Source: Candidatus Thorarchaeota archaeon (GTDB lineage Archaea; Asgardarchaeota; Thorarchaeia; Thorarchaeales; Thorarchaeaceae). Taken from it: 45,542 nt of DNA. This document shows, one piece after another, positions 7,128 through 14,684 of the stretch (position 1 is the stretch's first letter; each line of letters begins with the position of its first letter). The notes below the pieces were generated by a model that saw nothing but the letters and a program-made list of their open reading frames with translations, was not told the DNA's origin and did not search any database. The stretch spans positions 1-45,542 of the forward strand of contig SHMX01000012.1 in NCBI GenBank assembly GCA_008080745.1, written 5' to 3'. The translations under genes were made by a program, and so were the position numbers.

Positions 7128-7397
7128 CTACAACTCTCTAGTAGCTCGCAATATTCCTCTTCGAACTGCCTCAGACGAGAGTTTGCCCCCATATGGTCTA
7201 TTGGGACGCTTTGAGGATAGACTTGCCTTCTTTCGCAGGCCATGCTTTGCTTCTCTGGGAAGTTGTAACTTCTTTCCAGTCATCGAACAAGTTCCTTTTG
7301 GCGAGTAGAATTTTCGTCGATGGACCTTGTGTCTACCACCAGGAGTAATAATGGTACGTTTTGCTCGTGAATTTGTCAGCTCGCTGGGTCGTGGCAT
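7128..7397 (-). CDS. rpl34e: Large ribosomal subunit protein eL34
   Basis: An 89-residue L34e protein: the N-terminus MPRPSELTNSRAKRTIITPG, the central HRRKFYSPKGTCSMTGKKLQ and the C-terminal RPNRPYGGKLSSEAVRR are typical. Of the usual CxxC zinc pairs only a single Cys is visible (TCSMTGK), so the zinc site appears lost or reduced. It leads the L34e-cmk-L14e-cbf5 unit, with AGGTGA before its ATG. Confidence 0.92.
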   Translation of the reverse strand: MPRPSELTNSRAKRTIITPGGRHKVHRRKFYSPKGTCSMTGKKLQLPREAKHGLRKKASLSSKRPNRPYGGKLSSEAVRRGILRATREL

Positions 7398-7448
7398 TAG
7401 TCTTCACCTAATTATCAATAAATGACTCTTCGTGGCAACAAAGTTTTG

Positions 7449-7459
7449 CCCTTAAAAGC
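7449..7459 (-). promoter_or_regulatory. Promoter of the L34e-cmk-L14e-cbf5 operon
   Basis: On the minus strand the box GCTTTTAAGGG lies about 50-60 bases before the L34e ATG, matching the CTTTAAAG-like promoters of this genome. The spacer 7398-7550 also holds the promoter of the divergent PfkB-like gene, probably AAATATATTC at about 7509-7518. Confidence 0.5.
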
Positions 7460-7550
7460 AAAGCGGTGTGCCTAGGTTGGTACATCACAATCACATTTTA
7501 GTTTTCTCAAATATATTCACACACGCCCAAATAACGGGAGATTTCACACT

Positions 7551-8438
7551 ATGGAACTTACTGTAGTCGGTCATATCTACAGAGACCTCAGGGTCACTAA
7601 AAAGGGAGTAAAGGAGACTATAGGAGGTGCTCCAGCTTATGCCTTGTCTGGACCGACCCTTGAAGCAAATGGTACATCAATAGTTTCCTGTATTGGTGCC
7701 GACTTTCCAGAATCAACTTTGAGTAGACTTACTCAGTCTGGTGTTGATACTTCAGGTCTATATCAAATGGGACCAAAATCGACCACACTAATAACTACAA
7801 TTGATGAAGAAGGAAAGAAAACGAGGTCACTTCAGAGTCTAGCTCCCAAGATTACAAAGGAATTCATTAGTCCACATCATCTTGAATCTACAATTATTTA
7901 CTTCTCACCCGTCTATCGAGAGATTGACAAATCTTGCTTTACTGCAGCTGCATCAACAGAAGCTATCCTTGCATTGGACTTGAAGGGAATTCTATATGAA
8001 GAAGAGAATAATGAGATACAAATTGCCTCGTGTAAAGACCTCGATTTTTACCTAGGATATATCAATGTGTTATTGTTAGATGAGATCGAGCTTTCTCTGA
8101 TTACAGAAAAAGTCACTGAACAGGATTCAGTGGACGAGGTTCTAAGAAGAGGTCCTTTTATTGTGATTCTACTAAAAGGAGAGGTTGGTTCATCCATCTA
8201 CACCCATCATGGAAAAGAAGATATTCCCTATGTCATACCATCACGATTTCGTGATGATGCTGGATTTGTACAGATGTATATGATGGGATTTCTACTAGAA
8301 TTCCTCAGAACAGGAGGAAACATCTCATCATCAGGGCATTTTGGTGCAGTCTGCGCATCGGCAAGTATGGAGTCATTTGGCCCAGGATCACTAATCTCTC
8401 GCTATCAAGTAGAACGAAGGTTACGAACACTCTACTAA
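7551..8438 (+). CDS. PfkB/ribokinase-like protein, probably without kinase activity
   Basis: A 295-residue protein with the ribokinase fold: the N-terminal TVVGHIYRDLRV and GGAPAYALSGPTLEANG (the PfkB substrate glycine pair), SCIGADFP, and a C-terminal segment aligned to the anion-hole motif. That motif, normally DTTGAGDxFxxG, here reads DDAGFVQMYMMGF: the catalytic Asp and the second Gly are gone. The NxxE-like region is replaced by LLLDEIELSLI. Either the enzyme uses another base or it is a regulatory pseudokinase. It interrupts the ancestral adk-EMC3-L34e order on the opposite strand. Confidence 0.75.
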   Translation: MELTVVGHIYRDLRVTKKGVKETIGGAPAYALSGPTLEANGTSIVSCIGADFPESTLSRLTQSGVDTSGLYQMGPKSTTLITTIDEEGKKTRSLQSLAPKITKEFISPHHLESTIIYFSPVYREIDKSCFTAAASTEAILALDLKGILYEEENNEIQIASCKDLDFYLGYINVLLLDEIELSLITEKVTEQDSVDEVLRRGPFIVILLKGEVGSSIYTHHGKEDIPYVIPSRFRDDAGFVQMYMMGFLLEFLRTGGNISSSGHFGAVCASASMESFGPGSLISRYQVERRLRTLY

Positions 8439-8453
8439 AAAATAAGGATGAAA

Positions 8454-8470
8454 GCGCCTGAAACAGGCGC
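8454..8470. terminator. Bidirectional hairpin terminator
   Basis: A perfect 7-bp GC-rich hairpin (GCGCCTG, AAA, CAGGCGC) sits between the convergent PfkB-like and EMC3-like genes. On the minus strand it is followed by TTTC and then a TTATTTTTTAG run. Confidence 0.7.
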
Positions 8471-8479
8471 TCATAAAGA

Positions 8480-9031
8480 CTAGGTTAATTGAGTACCCAT
8501 GACTCTCTGAAGAATCTGACCTAATCCAAGACCCACTAGAAAATAGAAGGACCAGAAATACATACCAAATCCAACAACAGTGGGTTCACCAATAAATCCA
8601 ACCAGAAAGGGTAGTGCTTTTGACACACTGAACGGAATAACAGCTACAACCAGTTGAGTGATTCCATCAGCGGCGGTATACCATCCTCGGAGAAGCGAGA
8701 AGATTAAGACAAATGGAATGAAAAACAGGAGAGATGGTTTGCATCTTTCAGTCATCATTTCTCGTTGAATTCGGTCAATGTAGGCTTTCCTTCGTCGAAC
8801 CTTCCTAAGCAGTTTTTCATTCTGGGTTTTTTCTGCCTTTCTCTGCATTTCTTGATGCTGTTTGATTTCAGCCTGATATCGCTTAAGTCGGCGCATGTCT
8901 GCAAAGCGACGCATGGCCAGATTACTGATAGACGTAACAGTCACAGATACGAGTAATATGAAAACTCCTGACCAGGGAGGTGTTCTGAATATCTCAAACA
9001 TGATGGCAAGGTCAGCCAGAATGTCCTGCAT
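8480..9031 (-). CDS. EMC3/TMCO1-like (DUF106) membrane insertase component
   Basis: A 183-residue membrane protein of the archaeal DUF106 family, related to eukaryotic EMC3, TMCO1 and GET1 and to bacterial YidC. A first membrane helix at about 20-37 (GVFILLVSVTVTSIS) is followed by a charged coiled-coil hairpin at about 45-95 (KRYQAEIKQHQEMQRKAEK). Two more helices follow at about 100-120 and 148-175. It likely helps insert membrane proteins beside SecY. The gene follows adk by six bases, the usual archaeal order secY-adk-DUF106. Confidence 0.88.
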   Translation of the reverse strand: MQDILADLAIMFEIFRTPPWSGVFILLVSVTVTSISNLAMRRFADMRRLKRYQAEIKQHQEMQRKAEKTQNEKLLRKVRRRKAYIDRIQREMMTERCKPSLLFFIPFVLIFSLLRGWYTAADGITQLVVAVIPFSVSKALPFLVGFIGEPTVVGFGMYFWSFYFLVGLGLGQILQRVMGTQLT

Positions 9032-9037
9032 TGTTTT

Positions 9038-9640
9038 CTACTCCATTAAGGATTCAGCCAATTGTTTAGCTGCCTCTTCTACTTTGCCCTCGCGGTTCTT
9101 GATTATTCTAACGGTTGCCCCAGTAAGAGTTCCAACTGAAACCGCTGCTGAACGACACATTTTCTGATGTGTATCAATCGCCTCAGCCATTTGAACATCA
9201 CGCGTTCGAGTTTCATCTGAACTTCTTCGGCCTGCAATCTTCTCTGGATCAGCTTCAACAAGTACCACTGTCTTGGGGTTTATAGCCCGAGCTACCCATT
9301 CAGGGAGGCCAATCAGAAATCCATTATTGGTCTGGATAAGTGCATGTGTATCCACAATGACTTTGGAGGTCTTTGCTTTCTCAGCGATAGCCTCTCCAGC
9401 TGCTTGTTGAACTTCTCGTTGTTTGATAATTGGCATCTTTCGCATCTCATCTCGGTCCTTAACATAGCCCTTCTCAGATGCGGTCTCGAACATAGCTGTA
9501 CCAAAATTCAAAACAAGTACTTCCGTATCATGTTCCTTTTTTACAAAATCGATGGCGGTGGTAATCACAGTGGTTTTACCAACACCGGGAATACCCGTTA
9601 CAATCACAATATCCCTTGGTTCTTTCATGGAGGGTGTCAC
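9038..9640 (-). CDS. adkA: Adenylate kinase, archaeal AdkA type
   Basis: This 200-residue enzyme interconverts ATP + AMP and 2 ADP. The P-loop GIPGVGKTTV is at about residue 16. Archaeal-type features follow: NFGTAMFETA, the DRDEMRKMP segment, VIVDTHALIQT, LVEADPEKIAGRR and the C-terminal GTLTGATVRIIKNREGKVEE. Ribosome site and ATG are preceded by AAAGGTGAC. It lies downstream of secY after a 426-base gap that appears to hold a structured RNA and the adk promoter. Confidence 0.94.
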   Translation of the reverse strand: MTPSMKEPRDIVIVTGIPGVGKTTVITTAIDFVKKEHDTEVLVLNFGTAMFETASEKGYVKDRDEMRKMPIIKQREVQQAAGEAIAEKAKTSKVIVDTHALIQTNNGFLIGLPEWVARAINPKTVVLVEADPEKIAGRRSSDETRTRDVQMAEAIDTHQKMCRSAAVSVGTLTGATVRIIKNREGKVEEAAKQLAESLME

Positions 9641-9732
9641 CTTTCATCAATACTAATGCGAAAAACACTTGCCCATTTTATAATTCCTTCTGTAAGGGGA
9701 TGCAACAGCTGGCGAAATCTTGGACAAGCTTG

Positions 9733-9760
9733 GATATATACCAATTGACTCTTTGATATA
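9733..9760. promoter_or_regulatory. AT-rich promoter region upstream of adk and the putative RNA
   Basis: Two TATA-like boxes are present: GGATATATACC at 9732-9742, whose reverse complement also reads as a TATA box facing adk, and TTGATATATTG at 9753-9763 facing the structured RNA candidate. The minus box would give adk a leader of about 70 bases. Confidence 0.4.
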
Positions 9761-9773
9761 TTGACCTGTATAC

Positions 9774-9984
9774 GGTAGCACCGGCAGCTCGGCCACCGGG
9801 AGTGTGTGCAGATACCATCAGAAGAGGGGGGTATTAGGAATCATGTCTAAGATAAGTATGCCGCCGTGAGTTGCACGGAGGCATAAAACGCCTGTGAAGA
9901 GGAAGTAAGACATCATCAGTCCTCTGTGATCAGTGATGCAGCCTCGATGAAGCAGGAAATAGACAGCAGATGAGGACTCATGTC
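9774..9984 (+). ncRNA. Putative structured RNA of unknown class between adk and secY
   Basis: The 426-base spacer has no ORF of substance but three strong helices. Helix A pairs GGTAGCAC (9774-9781) with GTGC/TACC (9806-9816). Hairpin B is TATGCC-CCGTG with CACGG-GGCATA (9857-9885). Stem C pairs GACAT and AGTCCTC (9909-9924) with GAGGACT and ATGTC (9972-9984). The long GC-rich helices argue for RNA. It lacks the SRP helix-8 sequence and clear C/D boxes, so I assign no class. The plus strand is chosen because of the TATA box at 9753; the minus strand is possible. Confidence 0.45.
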
Positions 9985-10036
9985 CACCTTTGTCCAAGTA
10001 TTGTGCAACGGGATGGATTCTGAAAGAAAAGAGAAA

Positions 10037-10058
10037 GAGTGGGAGAGTAGTCCCACTC
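10037..10058 (-). terminator. Terminator of secY
   Basis: A perfect 8-bp hairpin (GAGTGGGA ... TCCCACTC) starts nine bases after the secY stop. On the minus strand it is followed by TTTCTCTTTTCTTTC. Confidence 0.75.
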
Positions 10059-10066
10059 GATAAGAC

Positions 10067-11572
10067 TTACAGTATTCCAAGAAGGCCTGAAACGCCTTCT
10101 CCGCCCATTCCAGCTAATTGTTCCTTAGCTAGCTGTTCGTAATACTGCTTGATGATGGAAACCATTAGTAGAATTCCCGTACCACTTGCCAGTGCGCCCA
10201 TAACATCTGCCGCAGCAGCTAATACACCGACTAAGAAACCACCAAGACCAGCGACAATGGGGATGTATCGTTCGAGCAATCGCTCAAGGACCTTTTCGCT
10301 TCTTCTGAAACCAGGTACAATGTAACCAGAACTTAGAAGCTGTCGAGAAACATCTCTTGGTGCAATCCCGGATATATCGACCCAGATTTTACTAAAGCCC
10401 CAACATAGCAGAATCATCATTCCAGAATATATCACGATATGTAGTAATCCATCAGGTTGGGCTAATACATTGAATATTCCTTGCGGGGGAGTAATATATC
10501 GCGCCAATCCAGAAGTTGCAATCATTCTGCTGGACCCCGGATCTTGTTCAAATATCCCAATCCAATTGAGGAAAGGATTGTTACCTAGAGGGTTCCACGA
10601 AGTAAACACAATTTGTCCAAAGAATAGAATGTTTGCAAAGAGTGCCTGAGCCAGAATAACAGGTATGTTTGATGTATAGAGGAGTTTGATAGGATATCGA
10701 GCTTTCATACCTCTATACTTGGCATACTGGAGAGGTATCTCCACACGTACACCTTCCATGTACAGTACACCCATGAAGATGCCAATTGTGATTATCAGTG
10801 ATAAGATACTAGGATTGAAGTTATCACGAATTAGGAACCAGCTCCAGTCAACAACTGGACCCGCATCTGTTCCAATTCCAAAGACTCTGAGAAGGTTGGA
10901 AATTAGAGCAGCAATGATACCTTTTGGAAGATTTGTACCTCCCGTACCGGGGTATCCTTCTGGTGCAGCTGATTCAAGCTCGATGATATTAAGAGAGTTA
11001 TACATGACCTGACCAGCAACATTGGTCATAATGAACAATGAAACACCAGACCCAAGTCCCCATCCCTTCTGGATAAGCTCGTCCATTAAAATGACAATAA
11101 TGCCAGAAATGAATAATTGAACAAATACAAGAACTTGGCGTTCTGGTGTCAGAACTCCATAAGCATTACCAGCTATGTATGCAATAGCCTGAAGTGCGGT
11201 CATAATCATCGCCAGAACTTTCTGACCACCAGTGAATAATGCTCGATCTTCAGGATTACCAAAGTCAACATCAATAATTTTAGACCCTTGTAGGAGCTGC
11301 ATTACAAGTCCTGCAGTGACGATTGGTCCAATTCCTAGCTCCATCAAAGTACCACGTGTACTGGCGAGTATAACTCGCATAGCCCATAGATAGTCTGTTC
11401 CAGCTTGCCTATCCACACCATATAGAGGAATGTGTGACATCAGCAAGAAAACAACCAGCACAATTAGAGTCCAAATTGCCTTTTCTCGGAAAGAAACCTC
11501 TCTATCGGGTGTCTTTACTTCCGGCATGATTCGGACCATTGGTGAGAGTGCTCTCAAGAATATTGAAGTCAT
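10067..11572 (-). CDS. secY: Protein translocase subunit SecY (Sec61 alpha)
   Basis: This 501-residue protein is the channel subunit of the Sec translocon. About ten hydrophobic helices are visible. After a plug-region stretch (HIPLYGVDRQAGTDYLW) come the family strings LMELGIGPIVTAGLVMQLL, GWGLGSGVSLFIMTNVAG, the cytoplasmic loop VEIPLQYAKYRGMKARYPIK with its basic ribosome-binding tip, and SGYIVPGFRRSEKVLERLLER. It has its own promoter and is separated from L15 by a terminator, so it is not strictly in the ribosomal operon although adjacent. AGGAGA precedes the ATG. Confidence 0.96.
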   Translation of the reverse strand: MTSIFLRALSPMVRIMPEVKTPDREVSFREKAIWTLIVLVVFLLMSHIPLYGVDRQAGTDYLWAMRVILASTRGTLMELGIGPIVTAGLVMQLLQGSKIIDVDFGNPEDRALFTGGQKVLAMIMTALQAIAYIAGNAYGVLTPERQVLVFVQLFISGIIVILMDELIQKGWGLGSGVSLFIMTNVAGQVMYNSLNIIELESAAPEGYPGTGGTNLPKGIIAALISNLLRVFGIGTDAGPVVDWSWFLIRDNFNPSILSLIITIGIFMGVLYMEGVRVEIPLQYAKYRGMKARYPIKLLYTSNIPVILAQALFANILFFGQIVFTSWNPLGNNPFLNWIGIFEQDPGSSRMIATSGLARYITPPQGIFNVLAQPDGLLHIVIYSGMMILLCWGFSKIWVDISGIAPRDVSRQLLSSGYIVPGFRRSEKVLERLLERYIPIVAGLGGFLVGVLAAAADVMGALASGTGILLMVSIIKQYYEQLAKEQLAGMGGEGVSGLLGIL

Positions 11573-11618
11573 CTCATATGTCTCCTGCAGGTATTTTTGG
11601 CGCTCAGCGTGACTGTAC

Positions 11619-11627
11619 CTTTAAAGA
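11619..11627 (-). promoter_or_regulatory. TATA box of secY
   Basis: CTTTAAAGG on the minus strand lies about 47-55 bases before the secY ATG, giving a leader of roughly 25 bases with AGGAGA inside it. The rest of the 196-base L15-secY gap is the upstream terminator. Confidence 0.55.
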
Positions 11628-11706
11628 TAGTGGTTCTACTAAGATTGTGTAGATACTCGTGAGAAAGATTGGATTCTCTAATGATATCAACAGACTTCGA
11701 ATTATT

Positions 11707-11748
11707 AAAAATAAAAAACAAATGAGAACCGAGTGCTCGGAGGCACTC
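11707..11748 (-). terminator. Terminator of the large ribosomal-protein operon
   Basis: After L15 the minus strand reads GAGTGC, a short loop and GCACTC, followed by TTTGTTTTTTATTTTT. This hairpin plus T-run ends the L22-to-L15 unit and separates it from secY. Confidence 0.7.
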
Positions 11749-11768
11749 AGTTTCGTGTTCATGTAGGC

Positions 11769-12215
11769 TTATTCAAGTAGTTCTACTGAACCGCCCGCCT
11801 CGGTAATCTTCTCTTCTGCACCACGGCTAATAGATTTGACACCAATTAGGTTAATCTTCTTGGTGATTTGACCACTACCTAATATCTTATCAAAATCTAG
11901 ACGTGTCATATCGACAGTGTAGGTTTTACCCTTCTTTTCAGCAAGCCCCTTTTCAACAAGCTCGTCTATGGTCTCGTCTAGATCGCGAACATTAACGATC
12001 TTGGTCTCTTCTACTAATTGTTGTGGTCGTTTAAATCCGTGCTTTCCAAAATATCGTGGGTCTTCTTGCATGACTTTGATATAATGGTGTTTTTTGGAAC
12101 CGGCCATACCCTTACCACCCCTCTGTCCAGAGGCCCTATGACCAGCACTGAAGCCATATCCAGCGGCACGTCTACCTCTCATTTTGTTAATCTTTTTCGA
12201 TTTTCGTTTTCTCAT
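11769..12215 (-). CDS. rpl15: Large ribosomal subunit protein uL15
   Basis: This 148-residue L15 protein has the very basic N-terminus MRKRKSKKINKMRGRR and the glycine-rich YGFSAGHRASGQRGGKGMAG typical of archaeal L15. The C-terminal IGVKSISRGAEEKITEAGG strand-helix is conserved. It is the last gene of the operon, preceded by the inserted Hsp20 gene rather than directly by L30. AGGAGAG lies before its ATG. Confidence 0.95.
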   Translation of the reverse strand: MRKRKSKKINKMRGRRAAGYGFSAGHRASGQRGGKGMAGSKKHHYIKVMQEDPRYFGKHGFKRPQQLVEETKIVNVRDLDETIDELVEKGLAEKKGKTYTVDMTRLDFDKILGSGQITKKINLIGVKSISRGAEEKITEAGGSVELLE

Positions 12216-12229
12216 CTTGTATCTCTCCT

Positions 12230-12766
12230 CTATGCTTTCTTGAGTCGGACTTCGAGTATTCCGTTTCGTATAGCTGACCTAGCCGCATCCTTCTGGACTT
12301 TTGACGGCAATCTGATTTCTTTGTGATAGGGACGAGAGGGATTATCAACATGTATCGTTAGAGCCTGGCCTTTGATGCGTACTTTAATCTCATCACGCTC
12401 AACACCAGGGAGCTCAGCGACAACGACAATCTCATCTGCTTCCTCTATAACATCCACAAGCGGTTCGAGGGCTGGCCCGCTGGGAATTTCACTTTCATCA
12501 GCAGGAACATTTCCGAACCGTTGAATGATTGGTTTTCCATCGGGACCCATCTGCATTTTTACACCGAACACAAAGGGGTTTGTAGAGGATGGGTCACCCA
12601 TCAAATCCTCCATAACTGAAGGATCAAACATAGTACCATCACCAAAACCAGATAGCATCTGGTCAAGCATAGCTTCTATGTTTCTTAGCATCTCTTCTGG
12701 AAGGAACTCACCGAACCATCGGCGGAGTTTTCTTCTGCGTTCGTCAGCATCATCGTCCCAAGACAT
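12230..12766 (-). CDS. Small heat-shock protein, Hsp20/alpha-crystallin family
   Basis: An ATP-independent holdase chaperone of 178 residues. The C-terminal alpha-crystallin domain (about 100-178) contains VDVIEEADEIVVVAELPGV, ERDEIKVRIKGQALTIHV and a final GILEVRLKKA. The last motif is the conserved Gly-x-Leu strand; the free C-terminal I-x-I anchor is absent. The N-terminal half is acidic and has a Met/Phe-rich helix (FGEFLPEEMLRNIEAMLDQ). It lies between L30 and L15 in tight spacing (9 and 14 bases), so it is co-expressed with ribosomal proteins. This insertion is not part of the usual archaeal operon. Confidence 0.92.
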   Translation of the reverse strand: MSWDDDADERRRKLRRWFGEFLPEEMLRNIEAMLDQMLSGFGDGTMFDPSVMEDLMGDPSSTNPFVFGVKMQMGPDGKPIIQRFGNVPADESEIPSGPALEPLVDVIEEADEIVVVAELPGVERDEIKVRIKGQALTIHVDNPSRPYHKEIRLPSKVQKDAARSAIRNGILEVRLKKA

Positions 12767-12775
12767 GGAAACACC

Positions 12776-13258
12776 TCATATCATTCTCTGAGCGAGGTCG
12801 TTTATACCCTCGCCTCTGTATCCTGTTACACCACCCATTCCGATGGGTAGTTTTGTCTTTCCGCGATATCCTTTGCTGGGAGGGGTCAATCTGAAGATAG
12901 GTTTTAGATCCTTAACATCAGATATTTTCGCTTCACCCTTGACTAAGGCTTTTGCAAAGGCCTTGATTGACTTGTAGTCAGAATTCGCCTTGACATATTC
13001 ATCTGTTAGACGACGATTCCCAGGAAGTCTACCACGCTTTGTCAACAGTTGCTCAATAAGTTCAAGGCTGGGTTCACCCCAGGTAATGTAATCCTTGACC
13101 TTTGTTATCATTCCAGACATGCTTTGGTTCATCGTAATTAACCGTGCATGATGGAGTCTGATGAGCAATAGATTATCCAAAGTTGTTTCAATCTGAGGAC
13201 GTACCCGTACTTGACCTCTTACACGAATTGCAAGTATTGTCTTCTCATCATCACTCAT
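12776..13258 (-). CDS. rpl30: Large ribosomal subunit protein uL30
   Basis: A 160-residue archaeal-length L30 with the N-terminal strand TILAIRVRGQVRVRP, the helix TLDNLLLIRLHHARLITMN, and the C-terminal RLTPPSKGYRGKTKLPIGMGG, which is normal for archaeal/eukaryotic L30. Its ATG overlaps the S5 stop (TAATG). The C-terminal GVTGYRGEGINDLAQRMI is slightly extended. Confidence 0.95.
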   Translation of the reverse strand: MSDDEKTILAIRVRGQVRVRPQIETTLDNLLLIRLHHARLITMNQSMSGMITKVKDYITWGEPSLELIEQLLTKRGRLPGNRRLTDEYVKANSDYKSIKAFAKALVKGEAKISDVKDLKPIFRLTPPSKGYRGKTKLPIGMGGVTGYRGEGINDLAQRMI

Positions 13259-13932
13259 TATTCACCCACTCCTGACATTGACCATTCTTGAGGAGGTAGC
13301 ATCTTGAAAGTCTGCACGAGGGCATCCACAAATGCCTTTCCAAAATTGGAGGAGGTTCGAGACCGTCCCTTTCTGATAGACCAGACATCTTTGATGCCTG
13401 CAATTCTAAGTACTGTCTTACCAACATCAGCTGTGACAAGACCGGTACCCTTTGGGGCGGGTCTCAAGGTAACACTAACTGATCCTGCATGTCCTTGTAC
13501 TTGGAAGGGTAAGCTATGTTCCTCACCACATCTGCATTCCCAAGAACCACAACCACGTCTAAACATGGTAAGATTCAATTTTGCTCTTGTTTCAGCAGAA
13601 CGTATAGCAGGAACGAACTCTGGAGCTTTTCCAATGCCAATACCGATAACACCCTCGCCATTTCCAACTACCACCGTAATACGGAAACTCTTCTGTTGTC
13701 CGCTGTCAGACTGGCGTTGGACCAGGCTTACATCTACAATCTCCTGACGAAGATCAGGGAATAGTACATCAACAATCTCAGATTCACGAATGTTATAGTT
13801 CTCTTCGATAATGGCTTCAAGACTACTAATGTGTCCTTCCTTCACCATGTGACCAAGGTGGGTTTTAGGATCCCAATCATCAAGAGGGTTTCTGTCTTGA
13901 CGTGACCTGCGACGTTTTCTTCTTTTACTCAT
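13258..13932 (-). CDS. rps5: Small ribosomal subunit protein uS5
   Basis: This 224-residue protein is S5, involved in decoding accuracy and mRNA entry. The double-stranded RNA-binding fold includes SDSGQQKSFRITVVVGNGEGVIGIGIGK in two parts, then GSWECRCGEEHSLPFQVQG and the PAPKGTGLVTADVGKTVLRI loop. Archaeal insertions make it longer than bacterial S5. It shares the TAATG junction with L30. Confidence 0.96.
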   Translation of the reverse strand: MSKRRKRRRSRQDRNPLDDWDPKTHLGHMVKEGHISSLEAIIEENYNIRESEIVDVLFPDLRQEIVDVSLVQRQSDSGQQKSFRITVVVGNGEGVIGIGIGKAPEFVPAIRSAETRAKLNLTMFRRGCGSWECRCGEEHSLPFQVQGHAGSVSVTLRPAPKGTGLVTADVGKTVLRIAGIKDVWSIRKGRSRTSSNFGKAFVDALVQTFKMLPPQEWSMSGVGE

Positions 13933-13945
13933 AATAATTCATCCC

Positions 13946-14683
13946 CTATTTTTTACGCCTTTTGCCCTTTCCTTTAGCAATAAGCTTCTTTGGCTTAGGC
14001 TTTCTGGGCTTTGCACGAGGTGGTTTCTCCTCGAGTTTCTCACGTTTCTTCTTAGTTTTCTCAGGTACGGTCACTTCGACCTTCTTTGGTTTCTTAAGCT
14101 GGGATTTGGTAAGACCCTCCAACTCTTTTTTAACAGACTCAAATTGTTTGGGCAGAGTTGTGATGTTGGTCTTTTTCTTTCCAATCTCAGAGAACATGGT
14201 GGATTCCTTCTCATCCTGCAGATGCTTGAAGGATGATACAATATGCTCACCAACGAGTCTGTCTTCATCTGGGAAGACGCCGTCGCCATGAGGGATATCT
14301 AATCCTGCATCTACTGCACCTTTCAATGCAGCATAAATTTTGGATCCCTTCACTGGAGGGTGAAGTCCAATATCCAGAATGGCATTGTCAACACCGTTTG
14401 CTTTTGCACGTAATCCTGCAAGTAATCCAGTTAGGTATGCAGAAGGTAGATTACAGGTTCCACCCTTCCATCCATATGCTGCTAATTCGCGAGAATCAGC
14501 TGCACTCTTAGTGAAATCACCAATAATCTTAGCGTTCACTATCTGCACTATAACTCTACGATTGGTCTTTCTGACCACTAATCTGGGACGCCTTGAAACA
14601 AGTAGCCGTCGACGACGATAGTAGTTTGTTTTGCCTTCCCGGCGTCTTCTGAACTTAACTCTATAAGTTGGTCCTTGTGCCAT
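13946..14683 (-). CDS. rpl18: Large ribosomal subunit protein uL18, with Lys-rich tail
   Basis: L18 binds 5S rRNA. The start at 14683 gives MAQGPTYRVKFRRRREGKTN, the standard archaeal N-terminus, one base after the L19e stop; a longer in-frame start inside L19e is rejected. Typical motifs are NYYRRRRLLVSRRPRLVVR and LPSAYLTGLLAGLRAKANG. The 245-residue protein carries a C-terminal extension of about 50 residues that is dominated by Lys, Pro and Arg (KKPKKVEV, KPRKPKPKKL, GKGKRRKK), longer than most archaeal L18 and probably threading into rRNA. Confidence 0.95.
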   Translation of the reverse strand: MAQGPTYRVKFRRRREGKTNYYRRRRLLVSRRPRLVVRKTNRRVIVQIVNAKIIGDFTKSAADSRELAAYGWKGGTCNLPSAYLTGLLAGLRAKANGVDNAILDIGLHPPVKGSKIYAALKGAVDAGLDIPHGDGVFPDEDRLVGEHIVSSFKHLQDEKESTMFSEIGKKKTNITTLPKQFESVKKELEGLTKSQLKKPKKVEVTVPEKTKKKREKLEEKPPRAKPRKPKPKKLIAKGKGKRRKK

Positions 14684-14684
14684 T

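Noticed and set aside
9774-9984. SRP (7S) RNA
   Set aside because: The conserved helix 8 sequence with its symmetric loop and the Alu-domain UGUAA motif are absent, and the helices are local hairpins rather than one long rod.
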